64,000 bases of DNA from an uncultured Christensenellaceae bacterium. Lineage in GTDB: Bacteria; Bacillota; Clostridia; Christensenellales; CAG-314. Every line of letters starts with the position of its first letter. Position 1 is the stretch's first letter. Where the stretch lies: contig CAJUIZ010000010.1 of the NCBI GenBank assembly GCA_910586625.1, positions 6,750 to 70,749 of the forward strand, given 5' to 3'. Position numbers and translations under genes: made by a program. The notes beneath the pieces are model-generated. The model was not told the origin of the DNA. It saw only the letters and a list, made by a program, of their open reading frames with translations, and did no database searches. This document shows, piece by piece, positions 6,607 through 14,175 of this stretch.

Positions 6607-7087
6607 ACCCTTTTTTACCGCGGAATTTATCCATTTTCTTTCTATTTTCGGGCGCGGGCTTTGAATTGCCTAAAACTTTGTCTTTAATCTTTTTCACGTC
6701 CTCGCGCGATACGTCCATATTTGGGTGGTTTTCTTTGAATTTTGCGTTTACCCGTATAGGGTTGCCCTCGTCGTCCATAATCTCAACGTAATGCTTAAAG
6801 CGTGATTGCCCTTGCTGATAATTCGGCAACCGTGTACGGTCTTTTCCGGCACGGCTTGACAACTGTACAACCGCAAGGTCGTTACGGGTGTTTGTTTCGA
6901 TTACGACAATGGGGCGTTCTTTTTCGGGCTGTTTCGCCTTTTTGTCTAAATACTTATCGCGCGTTGTAAGCGTTCTGCCTTGCGGTACTTTGCCGCTTGC
7001 CGTTCGCGCTTGATTAACTTTCTTTTTCGGCATTGCCGCCCCATTTCTACGGGGCGGTTTTTGCGTGTTGCTTTTTCTTTTTGCCAT
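6605..7087 (-). CDS. Small basic protein of unknown function
   Basis: This 160-residue protein has lysine/arginine-rich ends and a central ordered part (about 58-125) starting RPIVVIETNTRNDLAVVQL and containing FKHYVEIMDDEGNPIRVN. The strand pattern loosely recalls PemK/MazF-like small barrels, but no catalytic residues were identified, so I do not assign that. The start at 7087 has GTGAGG upstream. It sits between the surface proteins and the membrane peptide/ATPase pair, so a role in virion morphogenesis or DNA binding is possible. Confidence 0.7.
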   Translation of the reverse strand: MAKRKSNTQKPPRRNGAAMPKKKVNQARTASGKVPQGRTLTTRDKYLDKKAKQPEKERPIVVIETNTRNDLAVVQLSSRAGKDRTRLPNYQQGQSRFKHYVEIMDDEGNPIRVNAKFKENHPNMDVSREDVKKIKDKVLGNSKPAPENRKKMDKFRGKKG

Positions 7088-7097
7088 TTTATTTACC

Positions 7098-9089
7098 TCA
7101 CTTTCGTTTATTTGCCGCTTTTCCTATGCCCTTAAATAACGCGCCTATCGCCTTAAAGGGGAGTAGCACAAGCCAAACTATAAACTGTATTATATACGGC
7201 AATATAGGCGCAAGAAGTATACACAGCAATATTACAGCAAGTACCGCTAAAACGATTTTCCACCAATCATTATTATCGTCCGTGGGAAATAACGTTGTAT
7301 CGCCGTCCGCCGCTAAATCTACGGGCGACATTACAACGGGTATAACCGTATCGACATTATCTTTCGTAAACGTTACGTCGATTATATCAAAATCAAGTTG
7401 TACCCACATTTGCATAAAATACGCGTTTGTATCGACAAAATCATAATCAAAACCCGTTATCAATGCGCCGTCGGTACCGCGTGTAAACGTTGCTACTTCG
7501 TTATGCGTATAAACCGATTGATAGTATCTAAACAAATATACCGTTTCGGGCTTGTCCTTTTTCGTTACCTTATCGTAAAACGCCTTAAACTCAGCATAAT
7601 CGCTTTCGTTAATATATAGTTCGTCGCAGGTCTGCGTTTTCGTTGTCTTAAAATCGGTTTTATCAACGCGCTTTATAGCGGAAACTTTGTATTCATTTGT
7701 ACCCGTTACTTTATATCCGCCGCCAACGAATTTTTGCCAAAGACTTTGAGAAATTACCTCGTCCGTCAATGTAAAAGTATCGTCTTTGCGTATAGTAACA
7801 TTTGTAAAACTATCCGCAACTTCCGCAAAAAGTTCTTTGCTGAAACGGCTATTTACAAGTTCCCCGCCGTGCGTTTCGGTATATGTTTCAAACCACCCGC
7901 GTATATCTTTTTCTTTATTGCCTATAAGCAATTCGGAGGGCAATACGTAATTATCCGCATTGCGTTCGCCGTTGACTTTATCCGCAAGAAAACAGTACGC
8001 AAGAGTGTAAATATCCAAATCGGAATTAGTATAACGGCGGTTAGCGTTGTAACTTACATAAGAAGTGCCGTGTGCGGCGTGATTCCAACTCGCGCTTTCA
8101 ATGAGTTTACAAGCCAATAGGGAATACGTTAATTCCGTATTGTAGTTTTTATCGCTCAATAAATGATAATTCCCGCCGTCAACGTATTGCCCTAAATACT
8201 TGCTAACTTCGTTATATACGGTTTCGTTACCCGTTACAAATACGGGGGAAGTAAGAGCATTTAACCACGTTGCATGGACGGCTGTCATTTCGCCGTATTC
8301 CTCAATTAAATAATTCGGAACGGAAAAATACACAGAGTGCAGAGTATCACGGGAATATGCCTCGCCGTTCGTTCCAGACGGTCGCCAATATGTAGAATGT
8401 ACATCTAACTGTAAATATTTATCCACACCGTCAACAGTACAATTCAATGTGCTTTCCGCACCCTCAAACGGCGCATAACCTTTTGAATAACCGCTATATT
8501 TATACTTTTGCGCTATCTTATAATCTACTACTTGATTTTTAACGGATAGTTCAAGCCCTATAAGTTCATACACGCGTTCGGCTTTATTCACACCGTCCAA
8601 AATAGCCGCCCGTTGCGCTTTGGTCAAATTTACTTTGAATTTATAAAATAAACCCTCAGCACCGCTTGCGGTAGAGTAGTTCAAAAACGTAAGTGAATAT
8701 TTATCATAATTCGCTTTACCGCCGTAACCGAGCGAAATTTTGTTTCGGTCAGTATTTGTATCAAAAGCAAGCCCTTGCGGGTTATATACATAGACATACA
8801 AACCGTAATTCGATTGACGGCTTTCATAATAACTATAACAATATTCCGCTAACGTAATTACTTGCGGTTGCACTTTTTCATCATACGGATAATCTGCCAA
8901 ATCAAACGGTTTACCGCCTATCGTGCCGCCTTGCAAATCGTCCAACACATTTACTTTGTCAAACTCTAAATTGCCGTTCGTTGCGGCGTACACGGTAGGC
9001 ACATAACCGCAAAACAACGTAGTAAACACAAGCAGAATAACCGCAATTACTGCCGCCGCTATATATGTAGATATCTTAACTCTTTGCAT
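7098..9089 (-). CDS. Secreted, C-terminally anchored surface protein (candidate pIII-like adsorption protein)
   Basis: This is a 663-residue protein. A signal peptide (residues 1 to about 36, hydrophobic core AAAVIAVILLVFTTLF, likely cleavage after VYA) is followed by a roughly 570-residue extracytoplasmic region rich in Tyr and Asn. It ends in a strongly hydrophobic C-terminal hairpin and a basic tail (KAANKRK). That topology matches minor coat proteins held in the membrane before virion release. The ATG at 9089 is chosen over an in-frame TTG because GAGGTAC lies 6 nt upstream. It starts 8 bp after the preceding stop. No known domain was recognised. A host-range role is inferred from position and topology. 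Confidence 0.7.
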   Translation of the reverse strand: MQRVKISTYIAAAVIAVILLVFTTLFCGYVPTVYAATNGNLEFDKVNVLDDLQGGTIGGKPFDLADYPYDEKVQPQVITLAEYCYSYYESRQSNYGLYVYVYNPQGLAFDTNTDRNKISLGYGGKANYDKYSLTFLNYSTASGAEGLFYKFKVNLTKAQRAAILDGVNKAERVYELIGLELSVKNQVVDYKIAQKYKYSGYSKGYAPFEGAESTLNCTVDGVDKYLQLDVHSTYWRPSGTNGEAYSRDTLHSVYFSVPNYLIEEYGEMTAVHATWLNALTSPVFVTGNETVYNEVSKYLGQYVDGGNYHLLSDKNYNTELTYSLLACKLIESASWNHAAHGTSYVSYNANRRYTNSDLDIYTLAYCFLADKVNGERNADNYVLPSELLIGNKEKDIRGWFETYTETHGGELVNSRFSKELFAEVADSFTNVTIRKDDTFTLTDEVISQSLWQKFVGGGYKVTGTNEYKVSAIKRVDKTDFKTTKTQTCDELYINESDYAEFKAFYDKVTKKDKPETVYLFRYYQSVYTHNEVATFTRGTDGALITGFDYDFVDTNAYFMQMWVQLDFDIIDVTFTKDNVDTVIPVVMSPVDLAADGDTTLFPTDDNNDWWKIVLAVLAVILLCILLAPILPYIIQFIVWLVLLPFKAIGALFKGIGKAANKRK

Positions 9090-9097
9090 AATGTACC

Positions 9098-9625
9098 TCA
9101 ATGAAAGGATATAACCGTACTTTTACGTTCCACTTTATCCGTTACTGTCAAAACAAAATAATCTTTCGCCCACAAGTCAACTTCCGTTACGCCCGTTATA
9201 GTATCGTCGGGGTATCTATGTTGCAATATCTTTGCAACCGTCAAATCTTGCGGAATGTAGAACATAAAGCAATCGTCATATATTGCAACGTTGAATAATT
9301 CCGTACAATCATAGCCGTAAAGTTCGTATTTGTAATTCGCCGCTCTGTCGTTCAAGTTAAACGCGGTTTCGGAAATATCCTTTGTATCGAACGTTACCGT
9401 TACTGAATACTCGACCTTTTGCCCCGTCAATGTCCCGCACTCAATAACCGTATAAGCATTTTTTTCAAACTCGTAGTTATCAGCGCGGGCGGGGATAGGC
9501 GTGTTACCGTAACGAACGTAAAAATTACGTTGCCCGTTTCCTACAAAAAAATAAAGCAAACCGAACACGCCCAAAAGCACAACAACGACCAACAGCCAAG
9601 TTATCGCTTTACTAAATGCTTTCAT
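9098..9625 (-). CDS. Membrane-anchored extracytoplasmic protein
   Basis: This 175-residue protein has one N-terminal transmembrane helix (ITWLLVVVVLLGVFGLLYFF, about 8-27) and a roughly 145-residue outer domain of beta character. The start at 9625 follows GCGAGGTGCGGGCA; an upstream extension would overlap the neighbouring gene and lacks a ribosome site. It lies between two larger surface proteins and is probably part of the same virion-tip or entry module. No family was recognised. Confidence 0.7.
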   Translation of the reverse strand: MKAFSKAITWLLVVVVLLGVFGLLYFFVGNGQRNFYVRYGNTPIPARADNYEFEKNAYTVIECGTLTGQKVEYSVTVTFDTKDISETAFNLNDRAANYKYELYGYDCTELFNVAIYDDCFMFYIPQDLTVAKILQHRYPDDTITGVTEVDLWAKDYFVLTVTDKVERKSTVISFH

Positions 9626-9639
9626 TGCCCGCACCTCGC

Positions 9640-11334
9640 TTAACGCTTTTTGCGTTTCGTTCCGCCGACTATCGCCGCGATTACCGCTATAAGCGCAACA
9701 CCGCCAGCGACGCCGCCTAAAATCTGCCATTTGTTTTGATTTACACCGTTTATTACTTTGTCAATGCCCGTAAGTTCCTCAGAAACAAACTCAAAACTAT
9801 CGTCCGTCACAATTGCGTTCGTCATTTCCGCGCCGTCAATATTGCCGCCTGCCGAACGAACGGACATTACGCTTAAATTTAACTCTTTTGCGCTCTCAAT
9901 TACCTTGACAAGCGTTGTTCCGTACTCAACCGTTTTCGTAGTATAAACTTCGTCGCCAACATAAAAAGTAACAGTACACATAATCACTTCCCAACGTGCG
10001 ACAAGCACTAAATCGTCCGTTACGGGCTGATTTATATATTGCGTGCCGTCCGACAAAAACCAACCGACAAAGTTATACCCTTGATTAGTGGTAGAGGGAA
10101 GCGTTACAGAATGATTCAACATTACTTGTTGATTATCCACTTCTGAACCGCCGTTCGTATTAAAAGTCACATCAAATCTATTACGTTCCCAACGAGCAGT
10201 AAGCGTAATGTTTTCCTTAATCACTTGCCCCGTATATTGCGTGCCGTCTGACAAAAACCACCCATCAAAAGCATAACCGTCGCGTATTGGCGTAGTAAGC
10301 GTCGCAACAGTATTCCAGTCTACGGTTTGAGCGCTTACCGAAGAACCGCCATTCGAATCAAATGTTACCGTATAACGATTAATTTGAAACTTCGCATATA
10401 ACACGGTATCTTCGTAAATCGGCTTGCCGTCGTAAGGGCGCGTTAATGCGCTATCATAATACCACCCCACAAAAGTATGTCCGTCTTTGACAGGGTTGGG
10501 CGGAAGAGGAACCGGTTCTTTTACAGGAAAATTTTCATACAGAACTATACGTTCCTTAACGTAAGGAGTTAAATAATAGTCAGAAAAACCAAATACTTGT
10601 TCCAGCGTCAAAGTACCTTCCAAAAATGCTTTTTTGGCAATTCTATACTCCGCCGTATTCGACGCAAAAATTTTAGTTTTTATGCCCCAGTCCTCAGAAT
10701 CGCGAAGTGACGGACAAATACGCATTTGTTGGTCAGTAATTTCCAACTTAAAAACAGCAACACCGCTTGACCAGTCGCCGCAACTTACCTTAATATTATT
10801 TTCTGCATAATAATCTTGATAAAAGAAACCCGCAAATCTATCTTTACCACCAGCCCCGTCATACAAATCAACGGCTAAATTACCTACGTAAAAAATATCA
10901 TGTTCGTAAAAAAGCGGACTTGAAAAAGCATAATAACTCTCATTGTAAACTTGCGGAACATAAAAAAATGCAGTGTAGCAAAAAGCGTCATACGAATTTT
11001 CGCTTAACCATTTTGCGCCTTTTCCGTTTGCATTATCTTCCGCAATTCTATTGTCAGCCGAAAATGTTTCTCGAAGTTCCATTTCCATTGATACACGGGA
11101 AGAAGATTCCGAAAGTAAACGCGCCGTATAAGGCGTTACCGTAAACACCTCATTATGAGTAGTGGAAGTTGTTTGTTCCGTGTCGTCTTTCTTAAACCAA
11201 TCGGACGGCTTATAGGGCGTGAATGATTGCAATATCACACCTACCATACCGACCATAAGCACAACGATTAAAACGAAAACGATTATCCATTTCACAAAAT
11301 CGCTTTTTTCATGCCTATGCAAATCGTTTCTCAT
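9640..11334 (-). CDS. InlB-repeat surface protein with N- and C-terminal membrane segments
   Basis: This is a 564-residue protein. An N-terminal helix (about 14-36) anchors a unique domain (60-265), followed by three Listeria/Bacteroides-type (InlB B, Flg_new) repeats at about 280-318, 320-383 and 386-449. Their signature phrases are VTFDSNGG, GYAFDGWFLSDG and LTARWE. A hydrophobic segment at about 537-556 ends in TKRKKR. InlB B repeats are usually found in bacterial adhesins and cell-surface proteins; here they occur in the virion-protein part of a phage-like element. The start follows GAGGTAACAAAA. Adsorption or host attachment is the likely role. Confidence 0.75.
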   Translation of the reverse strand: MRNDLHRHEKSDFVKWIIVFVLIVVLMVGMVGVILQSFTPYKPSDWFKKDDTEQTTSTTHNEVFTVTPYTARLLSESSSRVSMEMELRETFSADNRIAEDNANGKGAKWLSENSYDAFCYTAFFYVPQVYNESYYAFSSPLFYEHDIFYVGNLAVDLYDGAGGKDRFAGFFYQDYYAENNIKVSCGDWSSGVAVFKLEITDQQMRICPSLRDSEDWGIKTKIFASNTAEYRIAKKAFLEGTLTLEQVFGFSDYYLTPYVKERIVLYENFPVKEPVPLPPNPVKDGHTFVGWYYDSALTRPYDGKPIYEDTVLYAKFQINRYTVTFDSNGGSSVSAQTVDWNTVATLTTPIRDGYAFDGWFLSDGTQYTGQVIKENITLTARWERNRFDVTFNTNGGSEVDNQQVMLNHSVTLPSTTNQGYNFVGWFLSDGTQYINQPVTDDLVLVARWEVIMCTVTFYVGDEVYTTKTVEYGTTLVKVIESAKELNLSVMSVRSAGGNIDGAEMTNAIVTDDSFEFVSEELTGIDKVINGVNQNKWQILGGVAGGVALIAVIAAIVGGTKRKKR

Positions 11335-11339
11335 TTTTG

Positions 11340-11570
11340 TTACCTCTTTTTTTCGTGCTTTACTTTCAAGCCGTTTTTCTTGTTATAAATTTTCGCTTGC
11401 GTTTTGCGCTCGTTCAAAACGCCCATACGAAACGCCGCCTCAGTATCTGTCAGCGGTGTGCCGTCGTGTTTTCTGCCGTTCGCCAATTCACGGGAATAGC
11501 GTTTGCCGCGCTCGGCGGGGTTGAGTAGTACAACTTTTTTGCCGTTCTTTGTTTTAATGAGTGTTGCCAT
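11340..11570 (-). CDS. Small basic conserved protein
   Basis: This 76-residue highly basic protein starts MATLIKTKNGKKVVLLNPAERG and has a second block LTDTEAAFRMGVLNERK. I know similar small proteins (phrase NGK..LL.PAEKG.KY) from Clostridia mobile elements but not their function. AAAGGACGG precedes the ATG. No membrane segment is present, so it is not a typical coat protein. Nucleic-acid binding is plausible from its charge. Confidence 0.65.
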   Translation of the reverse strand: MATLIKTKNGKKVVLLNPAERGKRYSRELANGRKHDGTPLTDTEAAFRMGVLNERKTQAKIYNKKNGLKVKHEKKR

Positions 11571-11585
11571 ATATGCACCGTCCTT

Positions 11586-11822
11586 TTATTTTTCGTCGTC
11601 GCCGTCCTTGTCAAGGTCGGCTACAAAGTCAATAGCAAGGCGGGCTTTCGTCTTTATCGCACTACACGTTGCCGCATAGTCGATTTCGTCTTTGCCGTCC
11701 TTGCCTTGCGCCTTTAATTCGATTTTCAAAATGTCTTTCAAACTCTGATAAATGCGCTCATATTTTGCCGCTTTGATTTTCTCGTCAAAGTCGGTTGCCG
11801 TTGTCTTTTTCTTTCCAAACAT
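11586..11822 (-). CDS. Small charged helical protein, function unknown
   Basis: A 78-residue protein that starts MFGKKKTTATDFDEKIKAAK and ends with an acidic tail, LDKDGDDEK. It is predicted to be mostly helical. GCGAGG lies upstream of the ATG, and its start is 4 bp from the stop of the preceding gene. No recognised family. Confidence 0.65.
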   Translation of the reverse strand: MFGKKKTTATDFDEKIKAAKYERIYQSLKDILKIELKAQGKDGKDEIDYAATCSAIKTKARLAIDFVADLDKDGDDEK

Positions 11823-11826
11823 TGCG

Positions 11827-12030
11827 TTATACCTCGCTTTCGTATAACTTGCTTTTGATTTCGTCGTAACTCTCGGTTACAAGAATACCCGACGAAGTGT
11901 CGTTCTTATCCGTTCCCATTTCGATAAACACGCTACCGTCGCCGTCGCATACAATTCCCGTTATCTTGCCGATAGGTACTAAAACCGTCATACCGCCGTC
12001 GTAATTCGTTACTTCGATAAAGTTTTTCAT
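11827..12030 (-). CDS. Small beta-rich protein, FlbD-like pattern
   Basis: This 67-residue protein (MKNFIEVTNYDGGMTVLV, later GSVFIEM and ILVTESYDEI) resembles the strand-rich pattern of FlbD-type small proteins, in which a short sheet is followed by a C-terminal helix. The resemblance is weak. AACGAGGTAAAAGGACA precedes the start. Leader block B lies directly upstream, so this gene opens a transcriptional or translational unit inside the phage operon. Confidence 0.65.
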   Translation of the reverse strand: MKNFIEVTNYDGGMTVLVPIGKITGIVCDGDGSVFIEMGTDKNDTSSGILVTESYDEIKSKLYESEV

Positions 12031-12070
12031 TGTCCTTTTACCTCGTTAAAGTTTCGTTACCGTTCTGCCA

Positions 12071-12190
12071 TCGTTTGCTTGCGGCTTGTAAAGTACCTTT
12101 CGCGGCATAAAGATTTATTCCACGGTGTGCTTGACAACCCGCATTTCCGCTTGTCCTTTCGCCTTGCCGAAAGCAACTCAAAAGGATAGA
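12071..12190 (-). repeat. Duplicated leader block, copy B, with a third partial copy
   Basis: Repeats the block at 4012-4142. The nine-codon frame is kept here (12115-12144) with two amino-acid changes. A shorter relative of its first part (TATCCTTTT, then AAAAAGGACAG) lies at about 12257-12300 on the minus strand. The 311-base gap 12031-12341 therefore holds regulatory leader sequence and hairpins, not a gene. Confidence 0.55.
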
Positions 12191-12323
12191 CCTCTTCGGG
12201 TTGCTTTCGTTCAGCTCATTTTACAATCGAAAACCGCGCACTTGCTTTTACGGTTACTGTCCTTTTTCTTTTGCCTCTGCAATCTAAAAGGATAGACCGA
12301 AAGGGGCGGTTTTTTGCCACCCC

Positions 12324-12341
12324 TTGAAAGTACACTTTCAA
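12324..12341. repeat. 18-bp palindrome, copy 4, beside a GC hairpin
   Basis: TTGAAAGTACACTTTCAA directly abuts the stop codon of the gene at 12342. It is the reverse orientation of the other three copies. Next to it GGGGCGG and CCACCCC (about 12303-12323) form a hairpin around six Ts. Confidence 0.7.
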
Positions 12342-12794
12342 TTATGCCGTTTGTGAGGCGTTCGCTTTTCTGTTCAACTTTTTGAGCAGATACGCAAGTA
12401 TAGATTTATCGCTATCGCGGGCGGGTTTAATGCGACATTTGAGTTCGTCGCCGTCCTCGTCCACGTTCGATACTTCGTAGACCGTATATGTACGAATTTC
12501 GCCCGTTTCGCTATCCGTCATTGTTTCGTCGTGCATTTGCAATTCGGCGGTGGGCTTGATATCAAACACCATGTCCAAAACTTCGTAACCGCCTTGGTCG
12601 TATGCGTTGAAGTCAACCTTTGTTTCGCGCCCGTTTACACCCTTGCCGTGTACAGCATAACCCCACATTTCGCGCCCGTCTTTCGCCGTGAATTTTTTGC
12701 GTTCCACAATCAAACGCTTTTCAGGCGTTACCGTCGTTGCTTCCGCCGCCGTAACCGTGCTTTCCGTTGCCTTTACGTTCTTTTCGTTTACCAT
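12342..12794 (-). CDS. Candidate phage single-stranded-DNA-binding protein
   Basis: This is a 150-residue soluble protein. A low-complexity Thr/Ala/Glu N-terminus (about 1-25) precedes a strand-rich core, RLIVERKKFTAKDGREMWGY to TYTVYEVSNVDEDGD, that could be an OB-like fold. The C-terminus is basic. In filamentous phages the ssDNA-binding protein is small, soluble and expressed early, which fits this place in the operon. No family motif confirms it, so this is inference from context. AAAGGAAAAG precedes the start. Confidence 0.5.
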   Translation of the reverse strand: MVNEKNVKATESTVTAAEATTVTPEKRLIVERKKFTAKDGREMWGYAVHGKGVNGRETKVDFNAYDQGGYEVLDMVFDIKPTAELQMHDETMTDSETGEIRTYTVYEVSNVDEDGDELKCRIKPARDSDKSILAYLLKKLNRKANASQTA

Positions 12795-12938
12795 TTTTGT
12801 CTTTTCCTTTGCCGCTTATCGCATACGGCACGCGTATTTTTTATTTGCCCTTGCGGGTATGGTCGGGAACAACGGAATCGCACCGCCTTAACAAACTTTT
12901 TCATCAGTTTCGCACTTGCGTTTCCCGATAATAGCGGG

Positions 12939-12990
12939 GTAGGAATTACCCCGCTTGTTTTATTTGCGCCGTAAGGAGAAAACGGCGCGG
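12939..12990. other. Two adjacent hairpins after the metalloprotease gene
   Basis: AGCGGGGTA/TACCCCGCT (about 12943-12965) and GCGCCGT/ACGGCGC (12968-12990) are perfect stems. The first is followed by a T-rich tract on the plus strand. They may terminate or process the early transcript, or act as a single-strand signal. The remainder of 12795-12999 shows no credible gene. Confidence 0.5.
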
Positions 12991-12999
12991 GGGTTGACT

Positions 13000-13620
13000 T
13001 TATTCCTCTTGCATAAGTTCATTACAGTCAACGCACATTATCCGTACCTCTTTCGTCGCTCGTACAGAATTACCGCATACGGGGCATACATACTTGCGTG
13101 TGCTTGAAGTTTTAACGCATTGACCTTTCATTACGGGCAAGCGGTATATAACGCCTTCGGGGTTATTCTTGACAAATTCCGCTATAAGTGCCGCCGTTTC
13201 GTCCGTTAATTCCGTGTGCGACCAACCGATAGTTTGTACACACTCAACCGTCAAGCCGTGTTTCTCGGCAATCGTTTTGAATAATTTATTATGATAGTTG
13301 CCCGCGCGGGAAGTATCTTGCATATTCTGAACGCTTGCGTACTGATGGCACATTTCGTGTATCATTATTGCCGCTATCTGATTGATAGGGCGGTTAAGCT
13401 GTTGCGCCGTCATATTCAGTTCGTGTTCGCCCTCGTCCTTGTCGTTCTCTTTCCAAACCTTTTTAACCGACCACCAACCGTTAGTTTTGTTGCGTTCGTC
13501 GCGCTGTACCGTAATCACGGGGCGCACAAGTTCGCCGCCGAATAACTTTGCGTTGCAGTAGTCATACAGTTTCGCAAGGTAGTTGACCGTTTCAATGTAC
13601 TTTTCCGTTCCGTTTTTCAT
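13000..13620 (-). CDS. SprT-like zinc metalloprotease domain protein
   Basis: This 206-residue protein has the zinc protease motif HEMCHQY at about 88-94 and a downstream histidine in AGNYHNKLF, as in SprT/Spartan-like proteins. A C-terminal zinc ribbon (CPVCG, then CVDC) follows. Spartan relatives act on DNA-protein crosslinks. In a rolling-circle phage this could clear the Rep protein left covalently bound to DNA, which is inference. The ATG at 13620 is preferred over that at 13626 because GAGG needs about 8 nt of spacing. It lies at the 5' end of the phage operon. Confidence 0.8.
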   Translation of the reverse strand: MKNGTEKYIETVNYLAKLYDYCNAKLFGGELVRPVITVQRDERNKTNGWWSVKKVWKENDKDEGEHELNMTAQQLNRPINQIAAIMIHEMCHQYASVQNMQDTSRAGNYHNKLFKTIAEKHGLTVECVQTIGWSHTELTDETAALIAEFVKNNPEGVIYRLPVMKGQCVKTSSTRKYVCPVCGNSVRATKEVRIMCVDCNELMQEE

Positions 13621-13677
13621 TTTCATTACCTCGTTTGTTTTATTTGCCCGTTAAGCCGATAGCACAGCCGATTTGCT

Positions 13678-13965
13678 TTAATAGATTGTCAAAATATGTT
13701 TGCTGTAGTTATCTTTGAAATAAAGTTGCACCCATTTTTTGAAGTCTGTTTCGTTGCGCTTTATTGTTCGGTCATAACGGGTATCAAGACATACGGAGGC
13801 GGGTAACATTCCGTTAGCCATTACACCCCATAAAATAATTACTGCCGTTTGATTACCGTAAGCAAATGCGCCGCTGTCTCGAAGTATCACAGTAAATTCT
13901 CTGTTATACTCTTTGTTCTCGTCCTCGCAAAACTCAATTTTGCCCTTGATAGTGATTTGTTCCAT
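13678..13965 (-). CDS. First gene of the phage operon, function unknown
   Basis: A 95-residue protein starting MEQITIKGKIEFCEDENKEY, of mixed strands and helices with no recognised domain. The start at 13965 follows AAAGGAAGGTAACGAAA; a longer frame upstream lacks a ribosome site. It is the most upstream gene of the element, just behind a hairpin with a U-run, so its expression may be attenuated. Confidence 0.65.
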   Translation of the reverse strand: MEQITIKGKIEFCEDENKEYNREFTVILRDSGAFAYGNQTAVIILWGVMANGMLPASVCLDTRYDRTIKRNETDFKKWVQLYFKDNYSKHILTIY

Positions 13966-14016
13966 TTTCGTTACCTTCCTTTGCGTAATGCCGCCGCCAT
14001 TATCGTATTTGAACAA

Positions 14017-14058
14017 TAAAAAAACGGTATAAAACAGTTCCTTTACTGTTCTATACCA
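14017..14058 (-). terminator. Hairpin with U-run at the right end of the phage element
   Basis: Minus-strand GGTATAGAACAG pairs with CTGTTTTATACC and is followed by GTTTTTTTATTG. In the chromosome it lies ahead of the first phage gene. In an excised circle it would lie after the left end and could terminate the long minus-strand operon before it re-enters itself. Confidence 0.65.
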
Positions 14059-14073
14059 TTGTAAAACTTTACA

Positions 14074-14088
14074 AATGCAATTTTTTTG
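14074..14088. repeat. Right 15-bp direct repeat (candidate attachment site)
   Basis: AATGCAATTTTTTTG, identical to 1361-1375. It directly abuts the near-palindrome TTGTAAAACTTTACAA (14059-14074), which could be a recombinase or regulator site. Confidence 0.5.
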
Positions 14089-14110
14089 CGAATATTTTTG
14101 CCGAAAATTA

Positions 14111-14160
14111 TTGACAATTGTAATATACAGCGTTATACTGTGTATATTTGAAATACACAG
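14111..14160 (+). promoter_or_regulatory. Promoter and probable GntR operator of the ABC operon
   Basis: TTGACA (14111-14116) and TATACT (14134-14139) are 17 bp apart. An inverted repeat CTGTGTAT...ATACACAG (14138-14160) overlaps the -10 box and start site, with a further TATACAG half site in the spacer. This is the expected place for repression by the GntR protein encoded as third gene. Confidence 0.8.
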
Positions 14161-14175
14161 TATTAAGGAGCGGCA

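Larger units (their letters stand above)
1361..14088. mobile_element. Integrated inovirus-like filamentous phage (about 12.7 kb)
   Basis: Fourteen minus-strand genes form one collinear module. It includes an HUH rolling-circle initiator, a Zot/pI-like membrane ATPase, a 30-residue membrane peptide, three membrane-anchored secreted proteins and a candidate ssDNA-binding protein. That is the gene complement of filamentous phages (Inoviridae sensu lato). An IS30-family transposase at the distal end could mediate integration; Spiroplasma plectroviruses such as SpV1 are known to carry an IS30-type transposase. A 15-bp direct repeat flanks the module. Intergenic hairpins, repeated palindromes and a plus-strand RNA cassette fit a small replicon. 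No tail, terminase, portal or conjugation genes are seen, which argues against a caudovirus or an ICE. A plasmid with surface proteins is the main alternative. The exact ends are inferred. Confidence 0.7.

Noticed and set aside
6605..7087. Calling the basic protein a PemK/MazF toxin
   Set aside because: Only a loose strand pattern supports it; no catalytic residues and no antitoxin partner were identified.
12792..12908. A 38-codon basic frame on the minus strand between the protease and the ssDNA-binding candidate
   Set aside because: No ribosome site precedes it, its composition is unconvincing, and it runs into the next gene's start.
1594..14016. Reading the element as an integrative conjugative element or tailed prophage
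   Set aside because: No relaxase of conjugation type, coupling protein set, type IV secretion genes, terminase, portal, capsid or tail genes are present.
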